Positions 24,568 through 34,029 are shown, numbered from the stretch's first letter. The stretch is 64,000 nucleotides of DNA from Deltaproteobacteria bacterium (GCA_021780755.1 JAJXYF010000025.1:1-64000); one strand, 5' to 3'. The notes: generated from the sequence alone by a model not told the origin. Program-made: numbers and translations.

Positions 24568-25932
24568 ATGTTGCGGATGAAGCTACTACTCGTTGGACTC
24601 GTTACATCCCTGGTCTTCGCCCTGAACGTGATCCCTGCGCGCGCTCAAAGCGCCGCCGCTGTGACATCTCGATCCGCCACGGCGTCAACGGCGGGAAATG
24701 CTGTTAACGCAAGCGGTGACGCGCAAGGCTCGATCGCGGTTGGCACTAAAATCACGACGCAAAACTGGCAAGCTTACCAGTCATATATGCCGGACGGGAT
24801 GGTTGCGCTGTTTCAGGGTGTTTACTACTGGAAGATGCCCGCCGACGTGCAAATGGAAGTGGGTCCAACAATTATCCATCCGTTGCCTGCGAACTACGTT
24901 GCCGCGACGGAAAAATACTCGCCGCAAGTGAGTATTGTGGAATTGCCGTCCGGTGGCCTCAACCTGCGGGGATACAGCGGCGGCGCGCCGTTTCCCAATC
25001 CGGGGGAACCCCATAAGGGATGGAAAATCCTGGCCGACGTCTGGTACCGCTATATTCCTCACCTGATAGTCGATTCGCACGGAATTTCCTGCGGTCAGAA
25101 CAGCCTCGGAAATATCAACTGCGGGGCCAACGAATTCGTCGGTCGCCAACTGAGCTTCAATACCGACCCGGGGGTTCCGAGCACAATTCCAGGCGCCGAA
25201 GGCAAATTCTACACCGAATGGTTCATGACTCTGGAGCCGGAGAACGAGCGGTACAATGCGAGCGTGGTCATTTCGTATGTGGATCTGAGCAAAGAGCAGG
25301 ATATCTACGCTTTTGTACCTTCGTTGCGGCGCGCGCAACGGGTGGCCTCAAGCGCCCGCTGTTCGCAATATTCCGGCACCGATTTCACCTCCGACGAATA
25401 TCGCTACGGCTTCAACGCCAACCTGACGCAGATGAATGTGGACTTCATTGCGGAGAAGAAGATACTCGCCCTGGTCGATGCGAACTTTCCTGCCGCGGAA
25501 TATCCCGGCGGCTACGATATGCCGCTGGGATGGCCGATGCCGTCGTGGGGGAAATGGCAGGTCCGCGATGCCTATGTAATCAGCGCAAGCAAGATACCCT
25601 CGGCGGCCAGCGGCTACTGTTATGGTAAGCGCGTGATGTACGTTGACAAGGCGACCAGCGCGACGTTGTGGCTGGATCTGTACGACATGCAGATGAAGTA
25701 TTGGAAATTCGGCGGATTCTTCCTCAAGACGCTTGATGTTCCGGGGGTCGGTCCGGTCACTTCCAGCGGCGCCGCCGTCGAAGCGATGTGGGACATGCAG
25801 AACAAGCACTCGAGTGTGTTCACCGACCCCGGCCTTGGCAACCCTTTTTATGTGAATGAACTCGCGCCCAAGGAATTTAACGACATCACTCGCTACACTA
25901 CCGCGAGCGGCTTGAATCAGATTATGCAATAG
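24568..25932 (+). CDS. DUF1329-family secreted/outer-membrane-associated protein
   Basis: 454 residues with an N-terminal signal (MKLLLVGLVTSLVFALNVIPARAQ). The body matches DUF1329 in layout: ALFQGVYYWKMPADVQMEVG, PFPNPGEPHKGWKILADVWYRY, YAFVPSLRRAQRVASSARCSQYSGTDFTSDEYRYGF, RVMYVDKATSATLWLDLYDMQMKYWKF. The family has a LolA-like lipid-binding fold and is often found near RND pumps and catabolic clusters, so export or uptake of a hydrophobic compound is possible. The exact start is unsure: ATG 24568, TTG 24571 or ATG 24577 all lie after AAAGGA. No partner DUF1302 gene is next to it here. Confidence 0.82.
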   Translation: MLRMKLLLVGLVTSLVFALNVIPARAQSAAAVTSRSATASTAGNAVNASGDAQGSIAVGTKITTQNWQAYQSYMPDGMVALFQGVYYWKMPADVQMEVGPTIIHPLPANYVAATEKYSPQVSIVELPSGGLNLRGYSGGAPFPNPGEPHKGWKILADVWYRYIPHLIVDSHGISCGQNSLGNINCGANEFVGRQLSFNTDPGVPSTIPGAEGKFYTEWFMTLEPENERYNASVVISYVDLSKEQDIYAFVPSLRRAQRVASSARCSQYSGTDFTSDEYRYGFNANLTQMNVDFIAEKKILALVDANFPAAEYPGGYDMPLGWPMPSWGKWQVRDAYVISASKIPSAASGYCYGKRVMYVDKATSATLWLDLYDMQMKYWKFGGFFLKTLDVPGVGPVTSSGAAVEAMWDMQNKHSSVFTDPGLGNPFYVNELAPKEFNDITRYTTASGLNQIMQ

Positions 25933-25991
25933 CTCGCTTGGGTGCGAAACCTCTTTCCGCCTTATCAATAAACTGTAACTGCTTAAAAATA

Positions 25992-26029
25992 GCGAAGCCC
26001 GGCATGTCCTAAAGACAGCCGGGCTTCGC
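25992..26029 (-). terminator. Intrinsic terminator of the secreted-protein gene
   Basis: A perfect 12-bp stem (GCGAAGCCCGGC / GCCGGGCTTCGC, 14-base loop) is followed on the minus strand by TATTTTTAAG, a proper U-run. It lies 33 bases past the stop of the minus-strand gene ending at 26062 and also between two convergent genes. Confidence 0.78.
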
Positions 26030-26061
26030 ATTCCGTATGAGCGGGCGCTTGAGCTGACGTC

Positions 26062-26550
26062 TTACGGGCAGGAGACGTAGAGATGGAAGGAGGCATCGGC
26101 CACGGCGCCGGTACTGTTTGAGGTTTGGACATAAACGTCATCGGGACTATCGCCGTCTACATCACCAGATACGGCAATCTCGCCCACTGGGGGAACTGTG
26201 TTAGCAGTGTCGCCGAGAGTTGCCGTGTAGGCGCAGGCGCTGACGTCCTTGCCAAAATTGATCTCGTAGATACCGGTGCCGGCCGCGTGCGCCACCGCCA
26301 TCGTTACCGGACCGGGAAGGCTGCTCGAACGCACCACTGCACCGGCCGCGCTGATCACTGCCCAGTTGTTCTGTCCCTGCAAGTCGGTGATCAGCACTTG
26401 AAGCGCGTCAACGCGATCTTCCAGCGCAGGCAGTCCGCCCTTCTGCGATTCCTGTCCGCCGCCAGTGGGCTTTTTCGCGCTTGCGATCAGTGGGCTGGAG
26501 AACGCCAGTCCCGTCGCCAGGAGCACCGTCAGTACTTTCGTATTCTTCAT
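26062..26550 (-). CDS. Secreted protein of an uncharacterised small family
   Basis: 162 residues. MKNTKVLTVLLATGLAFSSPLIASA is a signal peptide. A short helix with heptads (LPALEDRVDALQVLITDLQGQ) precedes a beta domain beginning NNWAVISAAGAVVRSS, with GTGIYEINFGKDVSACAYTATLG and ending SFHLYVSCP; the two cysteines could form a disulfide. A DVDGDSPDD run resembles an acidic calcium-type loop. Similar layouts occur in many unannotated exported proteins of soil bacteria. The ATG at 26550 follows GAGGAGAAACTGT, an excellent ribosome site, so the longer open frame upstream is rejected. Function unknown. Confidence 0.8.
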   Translation of the reverse strand: MKNTKVLTVLLATGLAFSSPLIASAKKPTGGGQESQKGGLPALEDRVDALQVLITDLQGQNNWAVISAAGAVVRSSSLPGPVTMAVAHAAGTGIYEINFGKDVSACAYTATLGDTANTVPPVGEIAVSGDVDGDSPDDVYVQTSNSTGAVADASFHLYVSCP

Positions 26551-27240
26551 ACAGTTTCTCCTCGAGTCCAGTTTCTTCATGACTAGTCCCCGCAAAGGCG
26601 CAAGTGTCGTGGGTGAGCCGGATGCTCCGCGGATGCAAACAGATACTACGATTGGTCGATTCGTACATCTCGCTCGGCAAGGCATCAGCCAAAAAACTCT
26701 CGCGACGTTGCAGTAGCACTTTACGCTTTCCTCATACTATTAGGCAAGGGTAAGCGGTTGGCACCGATACCTAATGTTGATCTGCATAGTTGGCGATTAA
26801 TTTAAGTTATCCAGTTGAATCTCTATCGAAAGTAAGCCTGATTAGGAGCAATAGCATTGAGTTTACTCTTAGTTGGCTTTGTGTTCGCCGTTGGGTTGAC
26901 ATAAATACTGAGTCGCTCAGTCCGGGTACTTGACGGAATGCGGTTGCATATCGCCGCAAATCTATGCGCGAGTGCCGAATGCTTAATCGACCTGGACGCC
27001 TGATCAGGCTGGAATGTCGCCGAGTGCGTCTAATAAGGGTTCCCCGGAGAAGTAAGCTCCAAGGACTTCAGTGGATCACCTTGATCTCCAGTGTCGTCGC
27101 GCCCAGACTTGAACTGTCGGGATCGCCATAGGAAGTGAGTCCGACATTGATCCGGCCTGACTGTGGCTTTTCCGCTCGCCTTTCGACCACGCTCCGCTAG
27201 ACCAACAACAGCACGACAGCTAAAGGCCTGTGGAGAACCG
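26551..27240. other. 690-base divergent intergenic region
   Basis: AT-richer than its surroundings, especially 26735-26950. It should hold the promoters of the two divergent secreted-protein genes; TTGACA at about 26897-26902 is a -35-like hexamer but no good -10 box follows at the right distance. No gene, tRNA or repeat is supported here. Confidence 0.4.
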
Positions 27241-28437
27241 ATGGCGCACCCTCGTTTTCATCCGATGCGAAAGAAACTGATTACAACGGCGGTCAAGATC
27301 GCTGGAGCAATGCCGAAATTGGCGGTAGCGGGAATGTGCGCAGCGACCATGGCATTTGCCCTCGCGACCGCGGCACCCGCACGCGCGCAGGACACGATTC
27401 AGTTGGGAGGGCCCGAAGTCCCCGGCTTCTCGAACAGCTACCCCTGGTTCAACGACATCCCGCAGTACCAGCGCGACCAGAGCTTTCGCTATTTTCTCGC
27501 GTATCATCCCAATATCGCGCAGGCGCTTTCGCGGAATCCGAGTCTGCTCTATGACGCCGATTGGCGCTCACAGGAACCTGCTCTCGAGGAGTACCTGGCG
27601 AGTCATCCTTACGAATGGCAGGCGCTGAACGGCGCGTACTGGTCAGAGGGGCCGGCCGAAACTCAGTGGGGTGATTACGACAACGGTCAATGGCGCGACG
27701 CCTATTGGTGGCATCAGAATAATCCCGACTGGTTTTACAATAATCATACAGACTGGGCCTCGCTCGATTCGCGATGGCTCGTTCAGGATGGCGCCTACGA
27801 CCAGCAAAACCAGTGGCATTATGGCGAATGGTGGTACAACCAGAATGCAAGTTGGGTAACGAGCAACCGTCCGAATTGGATTAGGCAGCATCAGAATTGG
27901 CAAACCCCGGCGGTGCAGCGGAATTATCGCCAGCAGCACGCTATGGTTCAGCAGAATCAGCGCGGTATTCAACCGCAACCGGCCGCCATCCAGCAACAGA
28001 GTCAGCAGCGCTCGACCGAGCAGCGGCAGGCGAATCTGGAGCAGAGGCAAACGACGCGTCAGCAGCAGTTGAATCGGCAACATACCGAGCAGCAACAACA
28101 GGCCAGCCGTGAACAGTTGCAGGCGGCGCATCAGGAGAATCAGCAAGCGGCGCAACAGCAGCGCGAACAACAGCAACGGCGCGCGAATGAACAGCAGCAG
28201 GCCAACGTCCAGCAGGAGCGGTCAATGCGGCAGGACAATCAACGCCAGCGGCAAATGAACCGGCAGGAGAATCAGCAGGCGCAACAGGCCGGTCGCGAAC
28301 AACAGCAGGCGTCGCGTCAGGAGAGTCGGCAGGCGCAGCGTCAACCACACGAGCCGCAGCCGGAACGTCAGCCGCAACCGCTGCATCATGGGCTGCCCTC
28401 CGCACAGGAGCACGGGAACGACGGCCAACAACATTAG
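27241..28437 (+). CDS. Exported aromatic- and glutamine-rich protein of unknown function
   Basis: 398 residues. The N-terminus (MAHPRFHPMRKKLITT... MCAATMAFALATAAPARAQ) is a signal peptide. Residues about 60-230 are unusually rich in Trp, Tyr, Asn and Asp with repeated patterns (SYPWFNDIPQYQRDQ, WRSQEPALEEYLASHPYEWQ, YWWHQNNPDWFYNNHTDW, WYNQNASWVTSNRPNW). From about residue 240 to the end the chain is a low-complexity Gln/Arg/Glu tract that would be disordered or a long helix. ATG 27241 follows TGTGGAGAACCG; an internal ATG at 27265 is the alternative. I do not recognise the family; a cell-wall or surface scaffold role is a guess only. Confidence 0.7.
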   Translation: MAHPRFHPMRKKLITTAVKIAGAMPKLAVAGMCAATMAFALATAAPARAQDTIQLGGPEVPGFSNSYPWFNDIPQYQRDQSFRYFLAYHPNIAQALSRNPSLLYDADWRSQEPALEEYLASHPYEWQALNGAYWSEGPAETQWGDYDNGQWRDAYWWHQNNPDWFYNNHTDWASLDSRWLVQDGAYDQQNQWHYGEWWYNQNASWVTSNRPNWIRQHQNWQTPAVQRNYRQQHAMVQQNQRGIQPQPAAIQQQSQQRSTEQRQANLEQRQTTRQQQLNRQHTEQQQQASREQLQAAHQENQQAAQQQREQQQRRANEQQQANVQQERSMRQDNQRQRQMNRQENQQAQQAGREQQQASRQESRQAQRQPHEPQPERQPQPLHHGLPSAQEHGNDGQQH

Positions 28438-28611
28438 TCACTAGCTATTTCACACGTTAGTCGGCTCTTACAGAGTATTGCATTGAACTTATGCAGGCCG
28501 CGCCGACCAGTTTGTCGATGCGGCCTTTCTCTGTGCGTGTCCCTTCGCTTGTGTACAGTGGCTCGGCGCGAATCATGGAAACAGCCTTGATCATGAAACT
28601 ATGACCAGCGC

Positions 28612-29019
28612 ATGCGGAGCGACAGCGGATATACTGCGATGTTATGGAAGAGTGCCTTGCCTATGCGATGGAATTATCTATTCAACTCGTCGAGGGTAGT
28701 AAGTCGAATAAGTTTGCTTGCGGGATACCTGGCGGGAGAAATGTGTTCTGTGTATTCGACCTTCGTCGCGCACACCATGAGCCCGGTGAGTTATCGGCTG
28801 GTTGAGAGCGATCGCAAGCTGCGGGCGATATATGGTGCGTACCGGGAAACATACAATATGGGCGGATTGGTGTTCACCTTGGCGATATCAGTATTGGTCT
28901 TCGCGATCGCATGGTGCGTCGTGCGCGCGATCGCCGAGGTGATTGCTATGCCGGAGGCGACCTTTTTGCCGGCGAGCGCCTTTTCATCGTCGGGCGAATC
29001 CAAAACGAATCCCGTTTAA
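28612..29019 (+). CDS. Hypothetical protein with one membrane segment
   Basis: 135 residues, not recognised. A hydrophobic stretch MGGLVFTLAISVLVFAIAWCVVRAIA near residues 83-108 would span the membrane; a weaker one (RISLLAGYLAGEMCSVYSTF) precedes it. Starts at 28612, 28639 and 28663 are all possible and none has a clear ribosome site. Base composition is less GC-rich than neighbours, so it may be a small acquired gene or a chance frame; confidence is limited. Confidence 0.4.
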   Translation: MRSDSGYTAMLWKSALPMRWNYLFNSSRVVSRISLLAGYLAGEMCSVYSTFVAHTMSPVSYRLVESDRKLRAIYGAYRETYNMGGLVFTLAISVLVFAIAWCVVRAIAEVIAMPEATFLPASAFSSSGESKTNPV

Positions 29020-29119
29020 ATAAGTAAGAGCGCGGAATCGCAACTGGTTTGGTTATCTAAAGAACAATGAACATCGATCCGAAAGTGTGCTGAAAGAGTG
29101 ATCCTGTTAGCCTTAGGGC

Positions 29120-29440
29120 ATGCGTAAAAATATGAGAAATGTGGCCCGATACGCCGCGATCGCGTTCCTCCTTGGGGCCTTGGGGGCGGTTGGCGCCGGA
29201 TGCGATACCGACAAGGGAACGACCGCTCAGGGACCGGCTGGCGCTCCAGGTGCAAGCGGCGCGACCGGAGCGACCGGTGCTCAAGGTTCGGAGGGAGCGC
29301 CGGCGGCGCCCGCTCAGCCCGCGGCTTCGGAAAAGTCGTCGGAGTCGACCACGACCACCGAGAGTAACAACAGTAACGCGCCGGATACCGCGAACAGCAC
29401 GACCACCGAAAAATCCACCACCGAAAAGAGCACTAACTGA
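29120..29440 (+). CDS. Small lipoprotein with collagen-like Gly-X-Y segment
   Basis: 106 residues. MRKNMRNVARYAAIAFLLGALGAVGAGC carries a lipobox (VGAGC), so the mature protein starts at Cys28 and is lipid-anchored. It is followed by about eight Gly-X-Y triplets (QGPAGAPGASGATGATGAQG) and a Ser/Thr/Asn/Glu-rich disordered tail. A second, much larger collagen-like lipoprotein lies at 59937. Probably a surface-exposed or envelope linker; function unknown. Confidence 0.7.
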   Translation: MRKNMRNVARYAAIAFLLGALGAVGAGCDTDKGTTAQGPAGAPGASGATGATGAQGSEGAPAAPAQPAASEKSSESTTTTESNNSNAPDTANSTTTEKSTTEKSTN

Positions 29441-29462
29441 ACAAGGGCCAATGGCGTCTATC

Positions 29463-29492
29463 GGGGGGCGGCCCGGCAACGGGTCGCCCCCC
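29463..29492. terminator. GC hairpin after the collagen-like lipoprotein gene
   Basis: GGGGGGCG and CGCCCCCC pair around a 14-base loop that itself has GCCC/GGGT pairing, 22 bases past the stop. No T-run follows, so terminator activity is tentative. Confidence 0.45.
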
Positions 29493-29697
29493 GGCTCAAA
29501 AGCCTCAGCGCGACATCGGCCCTCGGGCGAAGTGATACGAGCGGGGGCGAGACCGTTCATGTCGTTTCGTGGGACTGTAAAATTGGGCCGCAAAGCGTTC
29601 CCCCCGGTCGGATGACGTGTCTTCAGTTTTGGCGCGCCGTTCGCGCTTGGGAAATCGTGCCGTGCAGTTGATGAACTGCGGGCAAACACGCGAGCGA

Positions 29698-30687
29698 ATG
29701 AACGCCTTCGGGGGCCAAACTTCAGTGCGGAAATCCGTAATACAAAACATCGCGGCTTACGCGATCGCGGCGGGTGTCGTCTGGTACGCCTCGCGCGGAG
29801 TCTCCTGGGAGCAGGTGGTCGGCGCCGGTGGGCACGCTAACTTATGGGTATTCCTGATTGCCAGCCTAGGCGGTTTCCTATGCTGGTTTCTCGGCGAAAC
29901 GGTCCTCTATTCCCGCTTATTTAGCTACTTTCACAAACCGACAGGTACGCTCGAACTGCTCCCCACGATGTCCGCCGTATATTTCCTCCAAATCGTGAAC
30001 TCCTACGTCGCTAGCGGCGCCTTCCTGCTCTTTCTTCACGCCCGTAAGCGCGTGCCCTGGATCATGGGAGGGTGCACCCTATTGTTTCAGGGCTACCTCG
30101 ACGCGACGCTCCTTGCTGGATTGTCGCTGCTCGCTATCGCGTTCGTACCAACGTCGCCGATTCGCCTCGGTCTCGATTACGTCGTGGGCGTGCTCTGCGC
30201 GGTTGGCGTGATCGCATCGTTTTTTCTGGTATGGGGACCGCGGCTGCCCACCGGCAATTGGCTCCGATGGATATACGAGCGGCCGTCGATGGCGAGTTTC
30301 CGCATGGCGCGGCCATCGCAGTACTTCAAACTCTTTGCCATCCGGTTCCTGATTGTTATCGGCGCGGGCTTCGCGCTCTATGGGCAGTTCCGTAGCTTTC
30401 ATATTGGAGTACCGCTGATGCAAACACTGGCATTGACACCGTTCATCGTGGCGGTCGGCAATTCACCGTTCTCTCCCGGGGGCATCGGGACTACTCAGTT
30501 AGTATTTACGCTGGCGTTCGCCCGCTTCGCCAGTAAAGACGATCTGTTTGCGCTGTCATTGGCAGTTACCATGTTTAACCTCGTCGTGCGGATACCGATG
30601 GGACTCGCGATGGGAGCGCCGCTCGCAACCGAGGTTATAGAGGTCGAGAGCGAATTCACACCTCGGCGAGGCGTAGGTCAGTTATGA
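29698..30687 (+). CDS. Lysylphosphatidylglycerol-synthase-type flippase domain membrane protein
   Basis: Polytopic inner-membrane protein with about eight hydrophobic segments, matching the flippase-like (UPF0104/LPG_synthase_TM) domain: GVVWYASRGVSWEQVV, WVFLIASLGGFLCWFLGE, a MSAVYFLQIVNSYVASGAFLLFL segment, and the conserved SPFSPGGIGTTQLVFTLAFARF near the C-terminus. It has no soluble MprF synthase domain. Start uncertain: GTG 29617, ATG 29671 or ATG 29698. Its stop overlaps the start of the LolA-like gene by four bases, so it is first in a five-gene operon probably moving a lipid or lipoprotein across the envelope. Confidence 0.8.
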   Translation: MNAFGGQTSVRKSVIQNIAAYAIAAGVVWYASRGVSWEQVVGAGGHANLWVFLIASLGGFLCWFLGETVLYSRLFSYFHKPTGTLELLPTMSAVYFLQIVNSYVASGAFLLFLHARKRVPWIMGGCTLLFQGYLDATLLAGLSLLAIAFVPTSPIRLGLDYVVGVLCAVGVIASFFLVWGPRLPTGNWLRWIYERPSMASFRMARPSQYFKLFAIRFLIVIGAGFALYGQFRSFHIGVPLMQTLALTPFIVAVGNSPFSPGGIGTTQLVFTLAFARFASKDDLFALSLAVTMFNLVVRIPMGLAMGAPLATEVIEVESEFTPRRGVGQL

Positions 30688-31460
30688 ACTTTACGCGATG
30701 GCAATCCAGAATCGCCGCGGTCCTGCTGGGATTCGCACTGCTGAACTCCGCACAAGTCGCGCGCGCCGCCAACACCGCGACCGCTCAACCGACGCGAATG
30801 ACCGTGGAGCGCATGGCCCACCTCTTCAGTAGCAAGTCCAGCATTGCGACTATAAGGATGCAGATCGTAAATGAAGATGGGCAACGTGACATCGCCATGA
30901 AGATCTGGTCGCTTGGAAACAAGCTGATGGTGCGCATCACCAGTCCTCAGGATGAAGCAGGCGTTGCCATCCTGAAAATAGGCAGCGACATCCGCTACTA
31001 CCTGCCGAAGTCCAATCGCACGGTCAACATACCGCCCTCGATGGCGATGAGCTCGTGGATGGGAAGCGACTTTACTATCGATGATTTGGTAAAGGAGACG
31101 TTCCTTGCGCGCGATTACTCTATAATCACTTCGTTCGAAGGCCAGCGCGGAGGCGTCGCGGTGTATGAATATACCTTGACACCCAAACCGGACGCGGCGG
31201 TCGTCTGGGGCAAGATTGTTTTGCAAATTCGCAAGGCTGACGCGGTGCCGACCTGGCAAGGATTTTACGATGAGGATGGAAAGCTGGTTCGCGAGTTGAC
31301 CTTTTCTCAATTCAAAACCGTCGGTGGACGGATAATCCCGACCCGTCTCGTGATGCAACCGGCCGACAAGGCCGGGATGCACACCACAATCGATTACGAA
31401 GACATCGCGTTTGATGTACCGATCAGTGAGGACACGTTTACCCTGCCCAACCAAAAGTGA
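30684..31460 (+). CDS. LolA-like outer membrane lipoprotein-sorting protein
   Basis: 258 residues with a signal peptide (MNFTRWQSRIAAVLLGFALLNSAQVARA). The mature chain has the LolA/LppX-like half-barrel pattern: MQIVNEDGQRDIAMKIWSLGNKLMVRITSPQDEAGVAILKIGSDIRYYLPKSNRTVNIPPSMAMSSWMGSDFTIDDLVKE, GFYDEDGKLVRELTFSQFKTVGGRIIPTRL. This is the 'outer membrane lipoprotein-sorting' family commonly placed beside FtsX permeases. Periplasmic carrier for lipid or lipoprotein. Overlaps both neighbours by four bases (ATGA), strong evidence for one operon. Confidence 0.85.
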   Translation: MNFTRWQSRIAAVLLGFALLNSAQVARAANTATAQPTRMTVERMAHLFSSKSSIATIRMQIVNEDGQRDIAMKIWSLGNKLMVRITSPQDEAGVAILKIGSDIRYYLPKSNRTVNIPPSMAMSSWMGSDFTIDDLVKETFLARDYSIITSFEGQRGGVAVYEYTLTPKPDAAVVWGKIVLQIRKADAVPTWQGFYDEDGKLVRELTFSQFKTVGGRIIPTRLVMQPADKAGMHTTIDYEDIAFDVPISEDTFTLPNQK

Positions 31461-32719
31461 TGAGCGGACGACTCCTACAATTCGCATGGCGTAATCTCTG
31501 GCGCAATCGTCGGCGGACACTGATCACGATGGCGGCGATCGCATTTGGCTATGCGATGTTGCTTTTCGTCGCATGCCTGATGGCGGGCCTTCGATGGCAG
31601 ATGATCGAGAATGGCACCTCTCTCGTTATGTCTCAGATCCAGGTGCAGGCCCCCGGTTACTATCCCAGCCGAGCCGTTCAAAAGACGCTCGGCGGAAGGA
31701 AAGGTACGGACGTCGCGGCTATGCTTGCCGTGGTCGCCGCGAATCGACGCGTCTATGCCGCCGCTCCCCGGGTGTATGGATATGGCCTGCTGAGCGCGGC
31801 GCACCGGTCCGCTGGCGTCGAATTGATGGGAATCGCGCCGGATCAGGAACCGAAGATTACTATTCTCAATAGTCAGATTACCAAAGGTGAGTATCTCACC
31901 GAGCGGACGCCAAAGGGCGTCGTGCTCGGGGACAAACTCGCCAGCACAATTGGAATGCAGTTGGGTTCCGAGATTGTGTTGCTGACACAGGCCGCGGACG
32001 GCTCAATGGGAAATGACGTTTACACGCTCGTCGGAATATTCCATACCGGGCTCGATTCCGTCGATCGAGGTTTGGTTCTGATGACGCTGCCGGCGCTGCA
32101 GGACCTTCTGCACCTTGCGCCCGCAAGAATTCATGAAATCGGGATCAAGCTCAACGACATCACCGCCGCGACTACTGCGGCCGCCGCACTTGAGACTCAA
32201 CTGGGCAAAACGGTCCCGGTGCGGGCTAGGGCATGGCCCGAGTTGGCGCCCGAATTGGCCGGCTATGTGCAGTTCAATCGGGGCATCACGTTTGTGCTTT
32301 TTTCGATTTTTTTTCTAATGGCGGTGATCGGCGTCATGAACACCATGCTGATGGCGGTGTTCGAGCGGACGCGCGAATTAGGCATGCTGATGGCCTTGGG
32401 AATGCGCCCCGCACAGGTGATTATGCTGATCATGGCCGAAGCGGCGGGTCTGGCGGTAGCGAGTCTTCTGGTGGGAGCGGCGTTGGCCGTTCCGCTCCTC
32501 TGGTATCTGCAGGTGCATGGTTTGAATCTCGGTGGCGCGGCCGGCGGGGTGATTTCACTCGCTGGAATAGTAGTGGGCCATCTCTGGTACGGCCGGCAGG
32601 ATTTTCCTGCCTACGCCGAGGCGGCGATGGGATTAGCTATCACAGCCCTGGTGTCGGCCCTCTACCCGGCCTGGCGCGCCGCTCACTTTCTGCCGACGGA
32701 AGCAATTCGCAAGGTTTGA
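31457..32719 (+). CDS. ABC transporter permease, FtsX/LolC-E type
   Basis: 420 residues with the MacB/LolE layout: an N-terminal membrane helix (WRNLWRNRRRTLITMAAIAFGYAMLLFVACLMAG), a large periplasmic domain (about residues 45-265) and three C-terminal helices beginning ITFVLFSIFFLMAVIGVMNTMLMAVFERTRELGMLMALGMRPAQVIMLI. The ERTRELGMLMALG coupling helix contacts the ATPase. Starts within the LolA-like gene. Pairs with the next permease. Confidence 0.9.
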   Translation: MMSGRLLQFAWRNLWRNRRRTLITMAAIAFGYAMLLFVACLMAGLRWQMIENGTSLVMSQIQVQAPGYYPSRAVQKTLGGRKGTDVAAMLAVVAANRRVYAAAPRVYGYGLLSAAHRSAGVELMGIAPDQEPKITILNSQITKGEYLTERTPKGVVLGDKLASTIGMQLGSEIVLLTQAADGSMGNDVYTLVGIFHTGLDSVDRGLVLMTLPALQDLLHLAPARIHEIGIKLNDITAATTAAAALETQLGKTVPVRARAWPELAPELAGYVQFNRGITFVLFSIFFLMAVIGVMNTMLMAVFERTRELGMLMALGMRPAQVIMLIMAEAAGLAVASLLVGAALAVPLLWYLQVHGLNLGGAAGGVISLAGIVVGHLWYGRQDFPAYAEAAMGLAITALVSALYPAWRAAHFLPTEAIRKV

Positions 32720-32723
32720 CATA

Positions 32724-34016
32724 GTGAGAAGCGCTCTATTACTCGCGAAGATCAGTTGGCGTAATCTCTGGCGTAATCCGCGAGGTACACTGTTGACGGC
32801 GCTCGCCCTGGGCTTGGGCCTTGCTCTGTTGCTGGTCTCCTTGGGTCTGCTCGATGGTGGGCACGAACAGACTATTGCCGACGGGGTGCGGTTCGGCCCG
32901 GGTCACGTGGTCATCCAGGCCAAGGGGTATCAGGATACGAACTCCGACGACCTGGTGCTTCCGGCGCGGGTGGTTTCTACGATTAAGCAGTTTTTGCAAA
33001 CCCCGAACATGAAGCGGGTTGTTCGAGGTGTTAGTCCCAGGCTTCTGGCGACGGGGCTTTTGAGTTCCTCCGCGAATTCTTCCGGCGTCAGGATCATGGG
33101 CGTAATTCCGCTAAAAGAGCGGGCGGTCTCCCTGATCCCCCAGCGCATGATTGCGGGAGCATATCTGACCGATGACAACCTCTCCGCCGTGGTCATCGGC
33201 GACGACCTCGCCCGCAAACTCGAAGTGAAAGTCGGTTCCAAAGTGGTGCTGATGACGCAGGCCCTGGTCCAGCCGGGTACGCCAACCAAGGCCGGCGCCG
33301 GGGAGGAAATGGAGAGCACTCTTTTACGCGTAAACGGTATATTTCGTACGGGTTTGCAAGCCGTCGATGCCAACATAATTCAAGTACAGTTGCCGGCTGC
33401 GCAAACCCTGCTTGGCGTCGCCGATGGCCAGGTGACCCTGGTTGCCCTTTTACTTGATCGCGAAGGCGATTCGCCACTGGTCGCGCGAGCGTTGCGCGAA
33501 CAACTGGCGGGCGTTCCCGTGGAAGTCCTGACCTGGCGCGAATCAATCCCGATGCTTGCGCGGATTCTGGGCCTGGACCACGCCTTCAATTACATAATGA
33601 ACGGTGTGATACTGGCGATGGTCGGGTTGGGAATTCTCAATACGATTCTGATGAGAGTATTGGAGCGTCGCTACGAGTTTGGTGTCTGCAAGGCGGTCGG
33701 TCTTCGACCTCGGCAGCTTGCGCTAATGATCATCGGCGAATCTCTGGCGTTGACCTCGATTAGCCTTTTCCTCGGACTGGCTTTAGGCCTGAGTATTGAA
33801 CATTATTTCGCTAACTCCGGGCTCGATCTTCGCTTGCTCTTCAGGACGGGACTTCCGCCCGCGTTGGTCTTCGATCCGATTCTTTACTCTCGCCTGAGCG
33901 TAAATCGAATAATTTGGTCCGTTGGCATTGTATTCGTGATGGCGACAGTGATCTCCTTTTATCCTGCGTTCAAGGCGGCGCGAACGGAGCTGCCGGACGC
34001 ATTGAAGGTGCTGTAG
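32724..34016 (+). CDS. ABC transporter permease, FtsX/LolC-E type (second subunit)
   Basis: 430 residues, GTG start four bases after the previous stop. Same topology as its neighbour and clearly paralogous at the start (SWRNLWRNPRGTLLTALALGLGLALLLVSLGLLDGG). The C-terminal part has NYIMNGVILAMVGLGILNTILMRVLERRYEFGVCKAVGLRPRQLALMI, the coupling helix, and two more helices. The two permeases probably form a heterodimer like LolC/LolE with the downstream ATPase. Confidence 0.9.
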   Translation: MRSALLLAKISWRNLWRNPRGTLLTALALGLGLALLLVSLGLLDGGHEQTIADGVRFGPGHVVIQAKGYQDTNSDDLVLPARVVSTIKQFLQTPNMKRVVRGVSPRLLATGLLSSSANSSGVRIMGVIPLKERAVSLIPQRMIAGAYLTDDNLSAVVIGDDLARKLEVKVGSKVVLMTQALVQPGTPTKAGAGEEMESTLLRVNGIFRTGLQAVDANIIQVQLPAAQTLLGVADGQVTLVALLLDREGDSPLVARALREQLAGVPVEVLTWRESIPMLARILGLDHAFNYIMNGVILAMVGLGILNTILMRVLERRYEFGVCKAVGLRPRQLALMIIGESLALTSISLFLGLALGLSIEHYFANSGLDLRLLFRTGLPPALVFDPILYSRLSVNRIIWSVGIVFVMATVISFYPAFKAARTELPDALKVL

Positions 34017-34029
34017 GAATGAGGGCGAC

